Source of the DNA: Anodontia alba
Lineage: Eukaryota > Mollusca > Bivalvia > Lucinida > Lucinidae
NCBI GenBank assembly: GCA_964016985.1
Contig: OZ024830.1
Location: 74,741,763 to 74,805,762 of the forward strand
DNA: 64,000 nt
Direction: 5' to 3'
Shown piece after piece: positions 55,379 through 64,000 of the stretch. The notes beneath the pieces were generated by a model, which made no database searches, was not told the origin of the DNA, and saw nothing but the letters and a program-made list of their open reading frames with translations. How positions within the stretch are numbered: position 1 is the stretch's first letter; every line of letters begins with the position of its first letter. A program made the translations under genes and the position numbers.

Positions 55379-55669
55379 GGGGGGTGGTCGGGTGGTGCGA
55401 AGGTGCTGTGTATCTTACATCACTGGGGCGTCCAACTGATATTGGCTTACAGTTGGGCAAGGCCTGCTATCCTTGTAGTGGGTAAGGGTAGAGGGGGAAT
55501 GTTTTTATTTCTTCTGTTTCTTCACTTTCATTCCTGTTCCTCTTTCTTCCCTGTCCCTCTCTTTCATCTCCTCTACTCTCTCTTCTATCTCTTTTCTCCC
55601 TTTCTCTGGGAGACGACACAAAATGACCCTCAAAGGTTGACGTGTCCTTAAACCCCAACACAATCAAAT
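55379..55669 (+). mobile_element. D SINE with perfect 11-bp TSD
   Basis: TSD CACTTTAACTT at 55368-55378 and 55670-55680. Body GGCGTCCAACTGATATTGGC, CAGTTGGGCAAGGCCTGCTA, a CT-rich middle, GGGAGACGACACAAAATGAC, and tail CCTTAAACCCCAACACAATC. It lacks the extra internal segment of the 15026 copy. Confidence 0.9.
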
Positions 55670-55680
55670 CACTTTAACTT

Positions 55681-55922
55681 ACGGCAGCGACCATTTAGTA
55701 GACTTGTTATCCTAATTCTTTTCAGACTGTCCATTATGCTCTGAAACCCTTTAACATACATCTATAAACATCTTATATTCAAAAGGCTGATCGATAATCA
55801 TACTGAATTACCGAGCACTAAAGTATGATATAAATATGGGGATACCAGGAAAGTCCTAATTACGAAGCACGACCCCCAAAGGCACCGAATTTCAGAACAA
55901 CACTCTAACGAAAGCAGAATGA

Positions 55923-55955
<33 letters not shown>

Positions 55956-56327
55956 AATGAGGAGGACCTGCAACAGAAATACAACCATGGAATGGCTTGA
56001 CTCTTTAGAAGTTTGACCATCATGCGGCAATGTTAGAAAGGTTTAAGAGGCAACGAAACTGCTGATCTGAAAGCAAAAGCATCGCTTAGTCTAGGCATCG
56101 GGAATTAAAATCAGTTTAAGGATCTTAAACCTATTACTAATTGGTATATCTTGTCAACATGGCACAGAGCAGCTTTCTTTGGTAAAGATGCGTCAATTTG
56201 ATATTTAAGACGAGAAGTCGTTCTAGTGCATTTACATTCAAATCTACTCAGAAGAAAAGACCAACCACTTTGTATGAGCAGCATTGAATCATATACAGTG
56301 AAACACTCTCTGACTCACTGCATTGAA
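55681..56327. other. no feature seen except a poly-A tract
   Basis: A run of about 32 A at 55922-55953. Nothing else recognised. Confidence 0.4.
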
Positions 56328-56620
56328 CCTGATTGAATACCACAGTAGGTAGCGCGTCTGACTCCAGATCTAGGGATTGGAATTGCAAGTTCGAATACCA
56401 GCTCGGCAACGCAACTTTCGTGGAGATTGATCAAGAAAGCATTTCTACGGTCATTCCCCTTCCGTTGATTCAAGAAGGGCATTTTTTCAGTTACTAGTGT
56501 AAGTGTGCGCACAAGTACAGGTTAATCGTTTGGAGGACTAAGCCACCCATATGTAAACTGATCGGCTCGATATGACTTTAGTACTGTTGACTGGGCCGTC
56601 AACCTCCAAATCAAACAAAT
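56328..56620 (+). mobile_element. S1 tRNA-derived SINE with 11-bp TSD
   Basis: TSD ACTGCATTGAA at 56317-56327 and 56621-56631. The head is degenerate (CAGTAGGTAGCGCGTCTGAC, CAAGTTCGAATACCAGC box B). The body TTTCGTGGAGATTGATCAAG, CTACGGTCATTCCCC and tail GGGCCGTCAACCTCCAAATC match the copy nested in the LINE. Confidence 0.9.
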
Positions 56621-56631
56621 ACTGCATTGAA

Positions 56632-57674
56632 TATTCACATATACGGCGTCGATTTTTCCAGGAGATATTATATCAAATATACCTACTGGCAGAGCACATT
56701 CATCTTTTTCTCACCAAACCAATACTATTTCAATTTTAAATGTTTCAAATTCATGTTTTCATCTTCACATGACGTGTAACCTTATTTGTTTTTGCGTTGG
56801 TAAACGTCATTCATGTCAAGTAAAATAATGTATATCGAGGCTCGATACAATAACAAAATTAGTTATAATGATAATTTGACTGACACGAGGCCTTTGCTCA
56901 AGAGGTGACATTTAATCAGAAATTATGCAAGAACAAGAAACATATTATTTTGGAGAGAGGCTGTTCTAACACATATCCGAAACATATGTTATATGGGAAA
57001 ATGCTAATAAAACAGGACATTTCATACATAACATTTTGCTCATTAAAGTTTCTTCACAGCAGCAAATTCATTTTAATGGCAAAATGTTTTAGAACAAATG
57101 CTGTCGTTTTAATGAGGGTTCATTGTCCTATATTGACGCAAATGATTCTCATGGGTTGACGAGTCGATAGATCGCACGCTTCCCAAGGCACCGAATAAGG
57201 GTTTATTTCATGAAATAACTACAAAACGCATTAGTACTATAACGCAAACAGAACAAACAAGTAAAGAAAGAACAGACGAACGAAGAGAAACATCGTTTGA
57301 AGTTCTTTTGTGTACACTTGAAGAGAAAATGTTTCTGTAATTGAAGAGAAAGTCTTAACAAAATGACTGCCGAGGTCCACTTACCAGAGCTCCGATCCCT
57401 TAAGCGTGACCAAGAGACTAAAGACAAAATCTGGACATACAAATGAATATACATTATTGATCCCTTTGGTCAACAGTAAGACCATTGCGGAAAGGGATTA
57501 AACAACAAAAGGGGCTAAATCAGTGAATGAGATTCTGAGGTACTAGACTTGTACATGTGCCATTCTCCTACTTAAAACATACAAGCCAAGACACCCAGGA
57601 AGGACAACAACCGTGAAGTAAACCCCTCCCGAGCCACCAAAAGAAGGAGAGAATAAATGCTAAAACAACCACCA
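56632..57674. other. no feature seen
   Basis: AT-rich unique sequence. Near 56955-57000 GGCTGTTCTAACACATATCC has an E-like flavour. On the minus strand near 57374-57420 a donor-like CTCTGGTAAGTGG occurs without a recognisable exon. Confidence 0.35.
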
Positions 57675-58040
57675 TACAGTAAAACCTCAATGGCTCGAAA
57701 ATCTTTGGGAGCATGCAAATTTATTCGAGAAATGGGTAGCTCGAGCCACCGAAGGTTAAATGTAATCATGCAGCCATGGTAAGCAGCAAATGGTGATAAT
57801 TTAGGGAAGTCTTTTTGATCTTCTATCCAATAATGGTATGTTGTATGTACTCATTAAAATCGCCTCGATGAGGCGATTTTAATAAGTACAAACAACACAC
57901 AATGCCTTAATAAACTAAGAAAATTTCCCTAAATATATGTTTTCTTGAGCTGTCGGAAGAATCTCGTAGGGATTCAAAAATGAGCAAATTAACCATGGTA
58001 AATGAGTCATCAGAGTTCCAGCTATAGAAACTCGACTGTA
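57675..58040 (+). mobile_element. I-family pogo-like MITE, 366 bp, with E hairpin
   Basis: TACAGTAAAACCTCAATGGC left and AGAAACTCGACTGTA right, TA-flanked. Its centre (57836-57906) is an E-type hairpin with arms TGTACTCATTAAAATCGCCT / AGGCGATTTTAATAAGTACA. Same length and layout as 36594-36959. Confidence 0.85.
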
Positions 58041-58116
58041 TATGAAACAATCGATGCACACACAAAGAAGAAATCTCAAAAGTGGAACCGCCTTGGAACG
58101 GTCAGTAGTAATACCA

Positions 58117-58358
58117 CTGGGTACTTGACATTTGTCATGCTGAATAAATTGAGATGCCACACCCACTTGCTATTTTCAGCCAATCAGATTACTTGATCCA
58201 GGTTGGTGATACAAATTGGTATACAATAACGAACAGTGCAGATCCAGATCAGTTTGCTTCTTCAGAAGCAAAATCAGTTTGCTTCTTCAGAAGCAAACTG
58301 ATCTGGATCTACACTATTTGCAGTCTAGGCATGTCCGGTTTGAGCAGGACCAGGGTTG
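58117..58358 (-). mobile_element. H-family MITE with duplicated hairpin arm
   Basis: The minus strand starts CCTGGTCCTGCTCAAACCGG and carries GTGTAGATCCAGATCAGTTT. The segment CAGTTTGCTTCTTCAGAAGC is present twice in tandem (about 58249 and 58273). The far end has TGAATAAATTGAGATGCCAC and ACTTGACATTTGTCATG. Confidence 0.7.
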
Positions 58359-58359
58359 A

Positions 58360-58640
58360 ACCAGTTTTACTCGCGCGAAGCCTCATCCTAAAATTTGGCG
58401 CAGCTCCAAATAACAAATATATTCGGCACGCATAGGTGTCCTCTACCTCATCTGTGAATCATTGCAGTGAAATATATAATCACAAAGACAGTGGTGAGGG
58501 AAAACAAAGGGCTCACTGGCAACCTGAAGCCAAAACACAAGAAAACCACAAACATGACCATGATCGGCCCGACCACAGGCACTTATATACAGGCGCCAAC
58601 CTGAGTAAAGTATTATTTACTTTTTATCTTACATATATAT
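58360..58640 (+). repeat. C2 repeat
   Basis: ACTCGCGCGAAGCCTCATCC, AAACACAAGAAAACCACAAA and a trailing GGCCCGACCACAGGCAC. It matches 20575-20800 and the reverse of 15740-15978. Confidence 0.55.
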
Positions 58641-58736
58641 TATGATAAAGCTGTAGTTTTGCTTAAAGTAAGAGGCTCGTTAACCCTGTTAAAAGTTTTT
58701 AAACCTCCACTGAGTTTCATTTATTTTTACTGACAG

Positions 58737-58986
58737 GAGTTTGGCTCGGGGTATTTTTCAGTTACTATTAAAAAGGGATGTGACATGTTCCTCACAGAAA
58801 ATACTGAATATAAAGAAGCAGACGATGTACATCAATCAACGGAAGAACAGAGTGGCGTATGTGAACCAGTATACAAGCTTCGATTCCATTTTCAGCGAGT
58901 ATATAAAATTTGCAAAGAGAAAGGGCGCCAATGCCGATAAGCTTCGACCTAAAAACTGTAAAAGCAGACAACATTGTACGTCTTAG
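58737..58986 (+). CDS. candidate 3'-terminal exon of an unrecognised host gene
   Basis: A strong acceptor (TTTCATTTATTTTTACTGACAG, last base 58736) is followed by one split-codon base and 82 codons to a TAG stop at 58984-58986. The peptide is basic and has Cys residues (DVTCSSQKILNIKKQT, NQRKNRVAYVNQYTSFDSIF, SEYIKFAKRKGANADKLRPK, CKSRQHCTS). GC-rich synonymous sites in the second half, unlike the AT-rich surroundings, favour coding. An AATAAA-like word occurs near 59665. I do not recognise a family, and no upstream exon with a matching donor was found, so a retroelement relic or a chance frame is possible. It runs opposite to the USP gene. Confidence 0.35.
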
Positions 58987-59124
58987 ACAACTACCGTGTT
59001 TATCCTAAATATTAGAACATCTTGTCCTTATCATACCTGCCTCAAAATTTGAAGAGGGTCCACCACATTACTACCTGTATTATGTGTCTAAAACCTGCTT
59101 GATGAGTCGGAAGCAGTGAAACCT

Positions 59125-59230
59125 TGATCATATGCCGAGCTCTGTGGCGTCTAGTGTGGATCTACGCTGTTTGATATATCCTGTCTATCCCAGTAGATAC
59201 AATACGGTACCAAATAGAAACATTTCAACA
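59125..59230 (+). repeat. G-type fragment
   Basis: GTCTAGTGTGGATCTACGCT, GTTTGATATATCCTGTC: one hairpin half of the G family. Confidence 0.4.
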
Positions 59231-59259
59231 TTATTCTAGCATAAAAATATTTTATTATA

Positions 59260-59548
59260 CATTTGGAAAACACGCCCATTCAAATATATAGAAAATTTTA
59301 CCTCCAGAAGCTGAAAATGTTCAGAGAAAAAATAACTCTGATGTTTCTGATAATTATATATGCTCAAAACATAGATTGTAGTACTCGTTAGAACCGCCTC
59401 GACAAGGCGGTTCTAACGAGTACCCACAATCGGAGTTTTTGAGCAAAGATAAGGAAGATAATGTATACCCCTGTAAACCCCTGTTTTACCATATAAAAGT
59501 GGGGTTTAAGGGGGAGGGTCAAAATTATATAGGCATGTTTTCGTGATA
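59260..59548 (+). mobile_element. MITE A, complete
   Basis: ATTTGGAAAACACGCCCATT to ATAGGCATGTTTTCGTGATA. Core arms CTCGTTAGAACCGCCTCG / AAGGCGGTTCTAACGAGT. Confidence 0.85.
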
Positions 59549-59952
59549 AAGATCTGTTCTCAGATCAAGTGTTGGCGCTTGTTTCAGTAGACAGCAAAAC
59601 AAGAAACATTGGCAAGATGGCGAGCTTTCAGAGCCAAACATGTGTTGTACAGTATACTGAAATAATAAATATCACACATCCAACAGTCATCTCAGAATTA
59701 ACATCATAATCAGGGGCATACACTTAGAATGAGGAAAAATCATGAATTTCTCTATTTTTATTATTATTATTATAAGTATTATTATTATTATTACGTTAAA
59801 ATGTCTTTAAAATGCGTATACCTATGTTCTTAAATAATATATGGTGAAAATGGGGTTAGTATGGGGTTAACATTATTAGGGAAGTATTCAGAATTCTGCA
59901 TATTTTATAACAGTTTTTTTTTTTTCATCTGATAACCTTTTTTACTGTACAA
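59549..59952. other. no feature seen; TTA-rich stretch
   Basis: An imperfect (TTA)n run lies at 59757-59795. Otherwise unique. Confidence 0.4.
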
Positions 59953-60148
59953 ATGGGCCGCGCCATGCGAAAACGTGTATTCGAACATATGCGGACAGCG
60001 AAGGCCAAGATAAGCCTGCGCATCCGGGCAGTCTGATCAGGATCTTCGTTGTTCGCTTATAGAATCATTGGATACTGTAGAACATAACGAAATGCATGCA
60101 GAGCAAAGATCCTGATCAAATCATCCGCTGGCTGATCTGGAGGTGTAC
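59953..60148 (+). mobile_element. F-a MITE, right end replaced
   Basis: GGGCCGCGCCATGCGAAAAC, GAACATATGCGGACAGCGAA, GATAAGCCTGCGCATCCGGG / CAGTCTGATCAGGATCTTCG. It runs into an I element at 60149; F sequence was not seen to resume after it. Confidence 0.7.
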
Positions 60149-60485
60149 TACAGTCGACTCTCGTTATCTCGAATTCCAAGGGACTCTGAAACACTTCGAG
60201 ATATCCGTACTTCGACATATCAGAGTTGCGGAAGTGAGGAAAACAATAAATCGAACAAACACATTTAACAAATGAATATGTAATTTGACTCCTGATTAGA
60301 AATATATATATATAAAATAATGTGGAAAAGAGGAGAAATTGCTCCTTAGGAGCAATTTCTCCTCTTTTCCACAATATTTTGTTACCTGTTCTTAGATTTC
60401 CATATCAAAACAGGGACCAGAATTTCACTTCGAAATAAGCGGTTATTCGAGATAAGCGGGGTCGAGATAACGAGAGTCAACTGTA
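60149..60485 (+). mobile_element. I-family pogo-like MITE, complete
   Basis: TACAGTCGACTCTCGTTATC and GATAACGAGAGTCAACTGTA ends. The palindrome GAGGAGAAATTGCTCCTTAG / GAGCAATTTCTCCTC is in the centre. TA-flanked. Confidence 0.9.
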
Positions 60486-60540
60486 CTTGTATTCACCAAG
60501 AAGATACCTTTTTTCTCCCAACTTTGCCAGGTGGGAGAAA

Positions 60541-60690
60541 AAGAATCCGTCATCATCCAGTCTATGCAGGATAGGGAAATCTCACCCTCGGGGTAGGAAT
60601 TTCAACCAGAATATGCCTCGTCCCTGGTTGAAGTTCCTACCCCTCGGGTGAGATTTCCTTATCCTGCATGAACACACATGATGGATTCTT
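60541..60690. repeat. R fold-back element
   Basis: Arms AAGAATCCGTCATCATCCAG, ATGCAGGATAGGGAAATCTC, ACCCTCGGGGTAGGAATTTC on the left; CTGGTTGAAGTTCCTACCCC, TCGGGTGAGATTTCCTTATC, CTGCATGAACACACATGATG on the right. The apex is GAATATGCCTCGTCC. Only one copy in the window. Confidence 0.75.
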
Positions 60691-60819
60691 ATATTCTCAT
60701 GTCGCGGCTCAAATCTGTCTTAATGTGCCTAGTAACACAACCAGTTTCATTCCAATGTTATATGAAGAAAATTCAGTTGATTACACAAGACCGGATCGAG
60801 AATCCTGAATCCAACCCTA

Positions 60820-60821
<2 letters not shown>

Positions 60822-60850
<29 letters not shown>
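60822..60850. repeat. (AAT)n microsatellite
   Basis: Nine AAT units followed by AACAACAAT. Confidence 0.9.
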
Positions 60851-60851
<1 letters not shown>

Positions 60852-61369
60852 CAATACACTTTACAGCAAAATCAACGGAGGACTTCATGAGGGGCGCATT
60901 AAATGACGGTTATGCACTATTTGTTTTCTAATTTTCTTTATAAAAACACATGTTGTTGGTATTAATTTGAGTTGTTTATATACTTTCTTTTATGGGTATG
61001 TACCGTAATTAGACCGAATACGGTAGTATTTTCTTTCGGATAATGCATATTCAATGTATATATTTATGATTAAACAAGCTTGTAAAATAGTTCTGAATGT
61101 ATCAATACCAGTCTATCGCACAGCGGTACTGTATGCCAATACTGACACTGAATAAACTGATGTTGCTAGATACCGATGTAAGATTATGAACTTCTCATAC
61201 AAGGAAGAACTGAGTAGATCTATTCAATAATACCTTTCGCGATTATATGTCTTTCAGCTATCTAGTGTTAAACTACTAAACGGACATATATCGCTTACAA
61301 TAAATAGTGGATAGTTGACATTTCATCTAAATAGCACTTCAAAATCAATGTCTATAATATGTAATATTT
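60851..61369. other. no feature seen
   Basis: Near 60950 a partial E-like word (CACATGTTGTTGGTATTAAT) without a partner arm. Confidence 0.4.
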
Positions 61370-61693
61370 CATCACGAAAACACACCTATATAATTTTGAC
61401 CCCCTTAAACCCCACTTTTATGTAGTAAAACTGGGGTTTACAGGGGTATACATTATTTTCTTATTTCTGCTCAAAAACATAGATTGTGGGTACTCGTTAG
61501 AACCGCCTCGCCTCCGCTAAAAAACATAGATTGTGGTACTCGTTAGAACCGCCTCGGCGAGGCGGTTCTAACGAGTACCCACAATCTATGGTTTGAGCAG
61601 AAATATGAAAAATATCGGAATTTTTTATCTGAAAATTTTCCGGTTTTGGTTGCAAAATTTTCAATATATTTGAATAGGCGTGTTTTCGTAATG
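61370..61693 (-). mobile_element. MITE A with internal core duplication
   Basis: CATCACGAAAACACACCTAT to AATAGGCGTGTTTTCGTAATG. The first hairpin arm occurs twice (ATAGATTGTGGGTACTCGTT and ATAGATTGTGGTACTCGTTA), like 37776-38074. Confidence 0.85.
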
Positions 61694-61971
61694 TAATAGG
61701 TCTTGCTATGATATAATTCCATTTACAACGTTGCCGAGGTACCATCAGGAGCTAAAAATGGTCTAAAAGATTATTTGACTTTTTTTTTTCTCAAATACAT
61801 GCAAGTTCTCACCACATTGCGTAAAACAATTTTGCAGACAAACGCGCTATTTTGTGTGGATAAACGATAGGGTTCTCCAGAATTTTATGTTTATAAACCA
61901 GCTTTACATGATGTTTTGTTACATGTGCTTCCAGTGACTGTTTTTACAGGCAACGTCTGTCCATCACGAAA

Positions 61972-62222
61972 ATATACCTATATAATGTTGACCCCCTTAA
62001 ACCCCACTTTTATATAGTAAAACTGGGGTTTACAGGGGTATACATTATTTTTCTTATTTCTGCTCAAGAACATAGATTGTGGGTACTCGTTAGAACCGCC
62101 TCGCCGAGGCGGTTCGAACGAGTACCCACAATCTATGAGTTGAACAGAGATAGGAAAAATACCAGAATTTTTATCTGAAATTTTTCATTTATATAATATT
62201 GAATAGGCTTGTTTTCATAATG
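61972..62222 (-). mobile_element. MITE A, complete
   Basis: CATCACGAAAATATACCTAT to AATAGGCTTGTTTTCATAATG. Core arms CTCGTTAGAACCGCCTCG / CGAGGCGGTTCGAACGAG. It is only 279 bp from the previous copy, same orientation. Confidence 0.88.
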
Positions 62223-62394
62223 CGTAAAGGGCTTAATAACTAAATCCAACGTATTTTCCATAGGGGGGGAATGCCAAGAGTTATATAGTTTTAAACAAGT
62301 GTGGTAGTCAAGTATTTTTTATAATTCCGAGGTACTTCTTCTGAGCAATCACAACATATGAGCTAGCTATTTTTTCCTTATTTTTTCACAAAAG

Positions 62395-62702
62395 TATATG
62401 AGCCAGCGCATGACAAAACCTACCATAAGACAGACTTGTGCGACCAGCGAAGACTCAGGTCACCCTGCGCATCTGCGGTCTGATCAGAGTCTTCGCTGAT
62501 CGAATGTGCCTTCTACAGCCTCCGGGCTATCCAAAGAGGGATAAACGAGGGCCCTTGCCATACTGGGTGGGTGTACTGGCTGAGTCTGAGTCTTACTGTA
62601 GTTTTTTCGTGAGCTTGCTCATATGTTGTGATTGCTCAGAAGAAGTAATGACGTTGTATCTACGTTGAGACGACGTTGCATTAACGTCATATACTTGCTG
62701 GG
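62395..62702 (+). mobile_element. F-b hairpin MITE followed by L fragment
   Basis: 62395-62640: GCCAGCGCATGACAAAACCT, CTTGTGCGACCAGCGAAGAC, GCGCATCTGCGGTCTGATCA, TACTGTAGTTTTTTCGTGAG. 62650-62702: ACGTTGTATCTACGTTGAGA, CGACGTTGCATTAACGTCAT, ACTTGCTGGG, the L right end. Confidence 0.6.
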
Positions 62703-62833
62703 ATATCTTGATGATCACTACTCTCGTTTATCTGTCACTAGGTAAGAAGGCAGTTGATGAGAAAACATAGCGCACATTATGTATGCCCATAGACAAAGCC
62801 GGCTCCTGCCTTCACTTTAGTCTAGTTTATATT

Positions 62834-63115
62834 GATTGATTAATTGAGTTGGGGTTTATCAACACATCAACACAATGTGGGTCATTTTGTGTCGTCTGGT
62901 CGTCTGCCAGAGAAAGGGAGAAGAGAGATAGTAGAGGAGATGAAAGAGAGGAACAGGGAAGAAAGGAAAACGAATGAAAGTGGAACAGAAGAAATAAAAA
63001 ACATTTTCCCTCTACCCTTACCTGCTACAAAGATAGCAGGCCTTGCCAAACTGTAAGCCAATATCAGTTGGACGCCCCTGCGACGTAAAATACGGAACCT
63101 TTGCCTCTAGTTTAT
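62834..63115 (-). mobile_element. D SINE, reverse copy with 13-bp TSD
   Basis: TSD TCTAGTTTATATT at 62821-62833 and 63116-63128 (identical). The minus-strand body has GGCGTCCAACTGATATTGGC, a CT-rich middle, and the tail AACCCCAACTCAATTAATCA. Confidence 0.92.
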
Positions 63116-63305
63116 ATTATTTTATCCGTTGGATCATTAAAACCATTACGGGAGTTTGGACAATTTATATAAGTGTACTAATGAGACCTAACTGGCCAAA
63201 ACTATCTACTCTGGCACACTAAAAATAAAATGAATACCTCAGTTGCTTGTTTTCAGGTTTGTGAGTATGTCCGTTGCTCTGAAGGGTCATTCCTTTAAGA
63301 ATCTC

Positions 63306-63593
63306 ATCACGAAAACTTGCCTATATATATTTAACCCCCTTAAACCCCACTTTTATATAATAAAACTGGGGTTTACAGGGGTATACATTATTTTTCTTAT
63401 TTCTGCTCGAAACATAGATTGTGGATACTCGTTAGAACCGCCTCGTCGAGGCGGGACTAATGAATACCCACAATCTATGTTTTGAGCAGAAATATGAAAA
63501 ATATCAGAGTTTTTTTAACTGAAAAAGTTCAGTTTTTGGAGGTGTAATTTTCTGTATATTTGAATAGGCGTGTTTTCGTAATGTATTAATACT
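63306..63593 (-). mobile_element. MITE A, complete
   Basis: CATCACGAAAACTTGCCTAT to AATAGGCGTGTTTTCGTAATG. Core arms CTCGTTAGAACCGCCTCG / CGAGGCGGGACTAATGAAT. Confidence 0.87.
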
Positions 63594-63943
63594 CAAAAGG
63601 AATTAATTTCTTTGTTTGAGAGAAACCCCATATATAAAAAAAAGCTCTTAAATGTACATGGAAACCGAACTATTGTTTGCAAACAAATTTCAGTTTGTAA
63701 ACTGGAAGCAAACCACTTGGGTCATAAACTTTTGGTGTAACGTTCTAAAATGACCTTTATTGAGGAATCGGGCAAAGCACTGCCAGATCATGTCACGAAT
63801 TTGCGCGGCCTGTTTAATCATTTCATTGCATATTTTAAATAGATACTTTTTTACCATATCGATGCACAAAAGAACAAGAATGAAAAGAACTGGTGTCGAT
63901 ATATTCTGGACAGGGACCAGAAATATAGACTATACTATACGAG
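63594..63943. other. no feature seen
   Basis: AT-rich unique sequence up to the final I-type end. Confidence 0.4.
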
Positions 63944-64000
63944 TACAGTTGAACTGGAATGGCTTGAACATCTTTTGGATCATGGAAACTTGTTTGAGAC
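63944..64000 (+). mobile_element. I-type MITE, left end cut by the window
   Basis: TACAGTTGAACTGGAATGGC, TTGAACATCTTTTGGATCAT: a pogo-like end with a TA edge, resembling 57675. Confidence 0.5.

Overview
The window looks like nuclear DNA from a marine bivalve mollusc, probably a heterodont clam. It is AT-rich and gene-poor. It is packed with palindromic MITEs, tRNA-derived SINEs, non-LTR retroelement remnants, (AG)n, (TA)n and homopolymer tracts and a minisatellite, with no operons or bacterial-style coding density. Several repeat types look familiar from clam and mussel genomes: hairpins with a GATCAG/GCGCAG core, the CGCCACACGATAGTGGCG element, and elements ending in the SINE tail CCGTAAAACC. 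Species assignment is inference; no search was run.

Host genes. One host gene is well supported: a universal stress protein (UspA fold) on the minus strand. Its penultimate exon is at 51848-51954 and its terminal exon at 37065-37280. They are separated by an intron of about 14.6 kb, the splice joins in frame at a normal place in the fold, and the ATP-binding motif G-2x-G-9x-G-S is intact. The N-terminal exon was not found and probably lies beyond 64000. A plus-strand terminal exon is plausible at 58737-58986 (strong acceptor, 82 open codons, unrecognised product). Weaker open stretches at 531-897, 13625-13823 and 47090-47300 are listed at low confidence.

Layout. 0-12 kb holds scattered hairpin MITEs (families F, G, K, I), one B repeat and a cluster of tRNA-like SINE heads. 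12-25 kb holds B repeats, a SINE inserted in a hairpin element, fragments of a PLE-associated repeat (family C), a 5'-truncated LINE and a tRNA-SINE. 25-37 kb is dominated by the palindromic MITE A, microsatellites, the M element and a second tRNA-SINE nested in a C fragment. 37-52 kb is the USP intron: MITE A copies, a three-layer nest (SINE inside a 4.3-kb LINE inside a B repeat), a decayed Penelope-like element, and a head-to-head 70-bp minisatellite. 52-64 kb holds M, N, D, S1, I, H, C2, A and F elements.

Family letters (A, B, C...) are my own labels. A = about 280-bp MITE with termini CATYACGAAAACAYGCCTAT and a 45-bp-arm central hairpin. B = about 430-bp element with a long hairpin at one end. 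C/C2 = 3' region of the PLE-like element and an associated segment. D, S1, S2 = SINEs. E = short hairpin related to the A core. F = hairpin MITEs with the GATCAG...GCGCAG core. G and H = MITEs with an AACAGTGTAGATCC hairpin. I = pogo-like TA-flanked MITEs. J, K, L, Q, R = other palindromic elements. M and N = CGTCCGTCC-type repeats. O = an unassigned repeat present twice near 9.5 and 11 kb.
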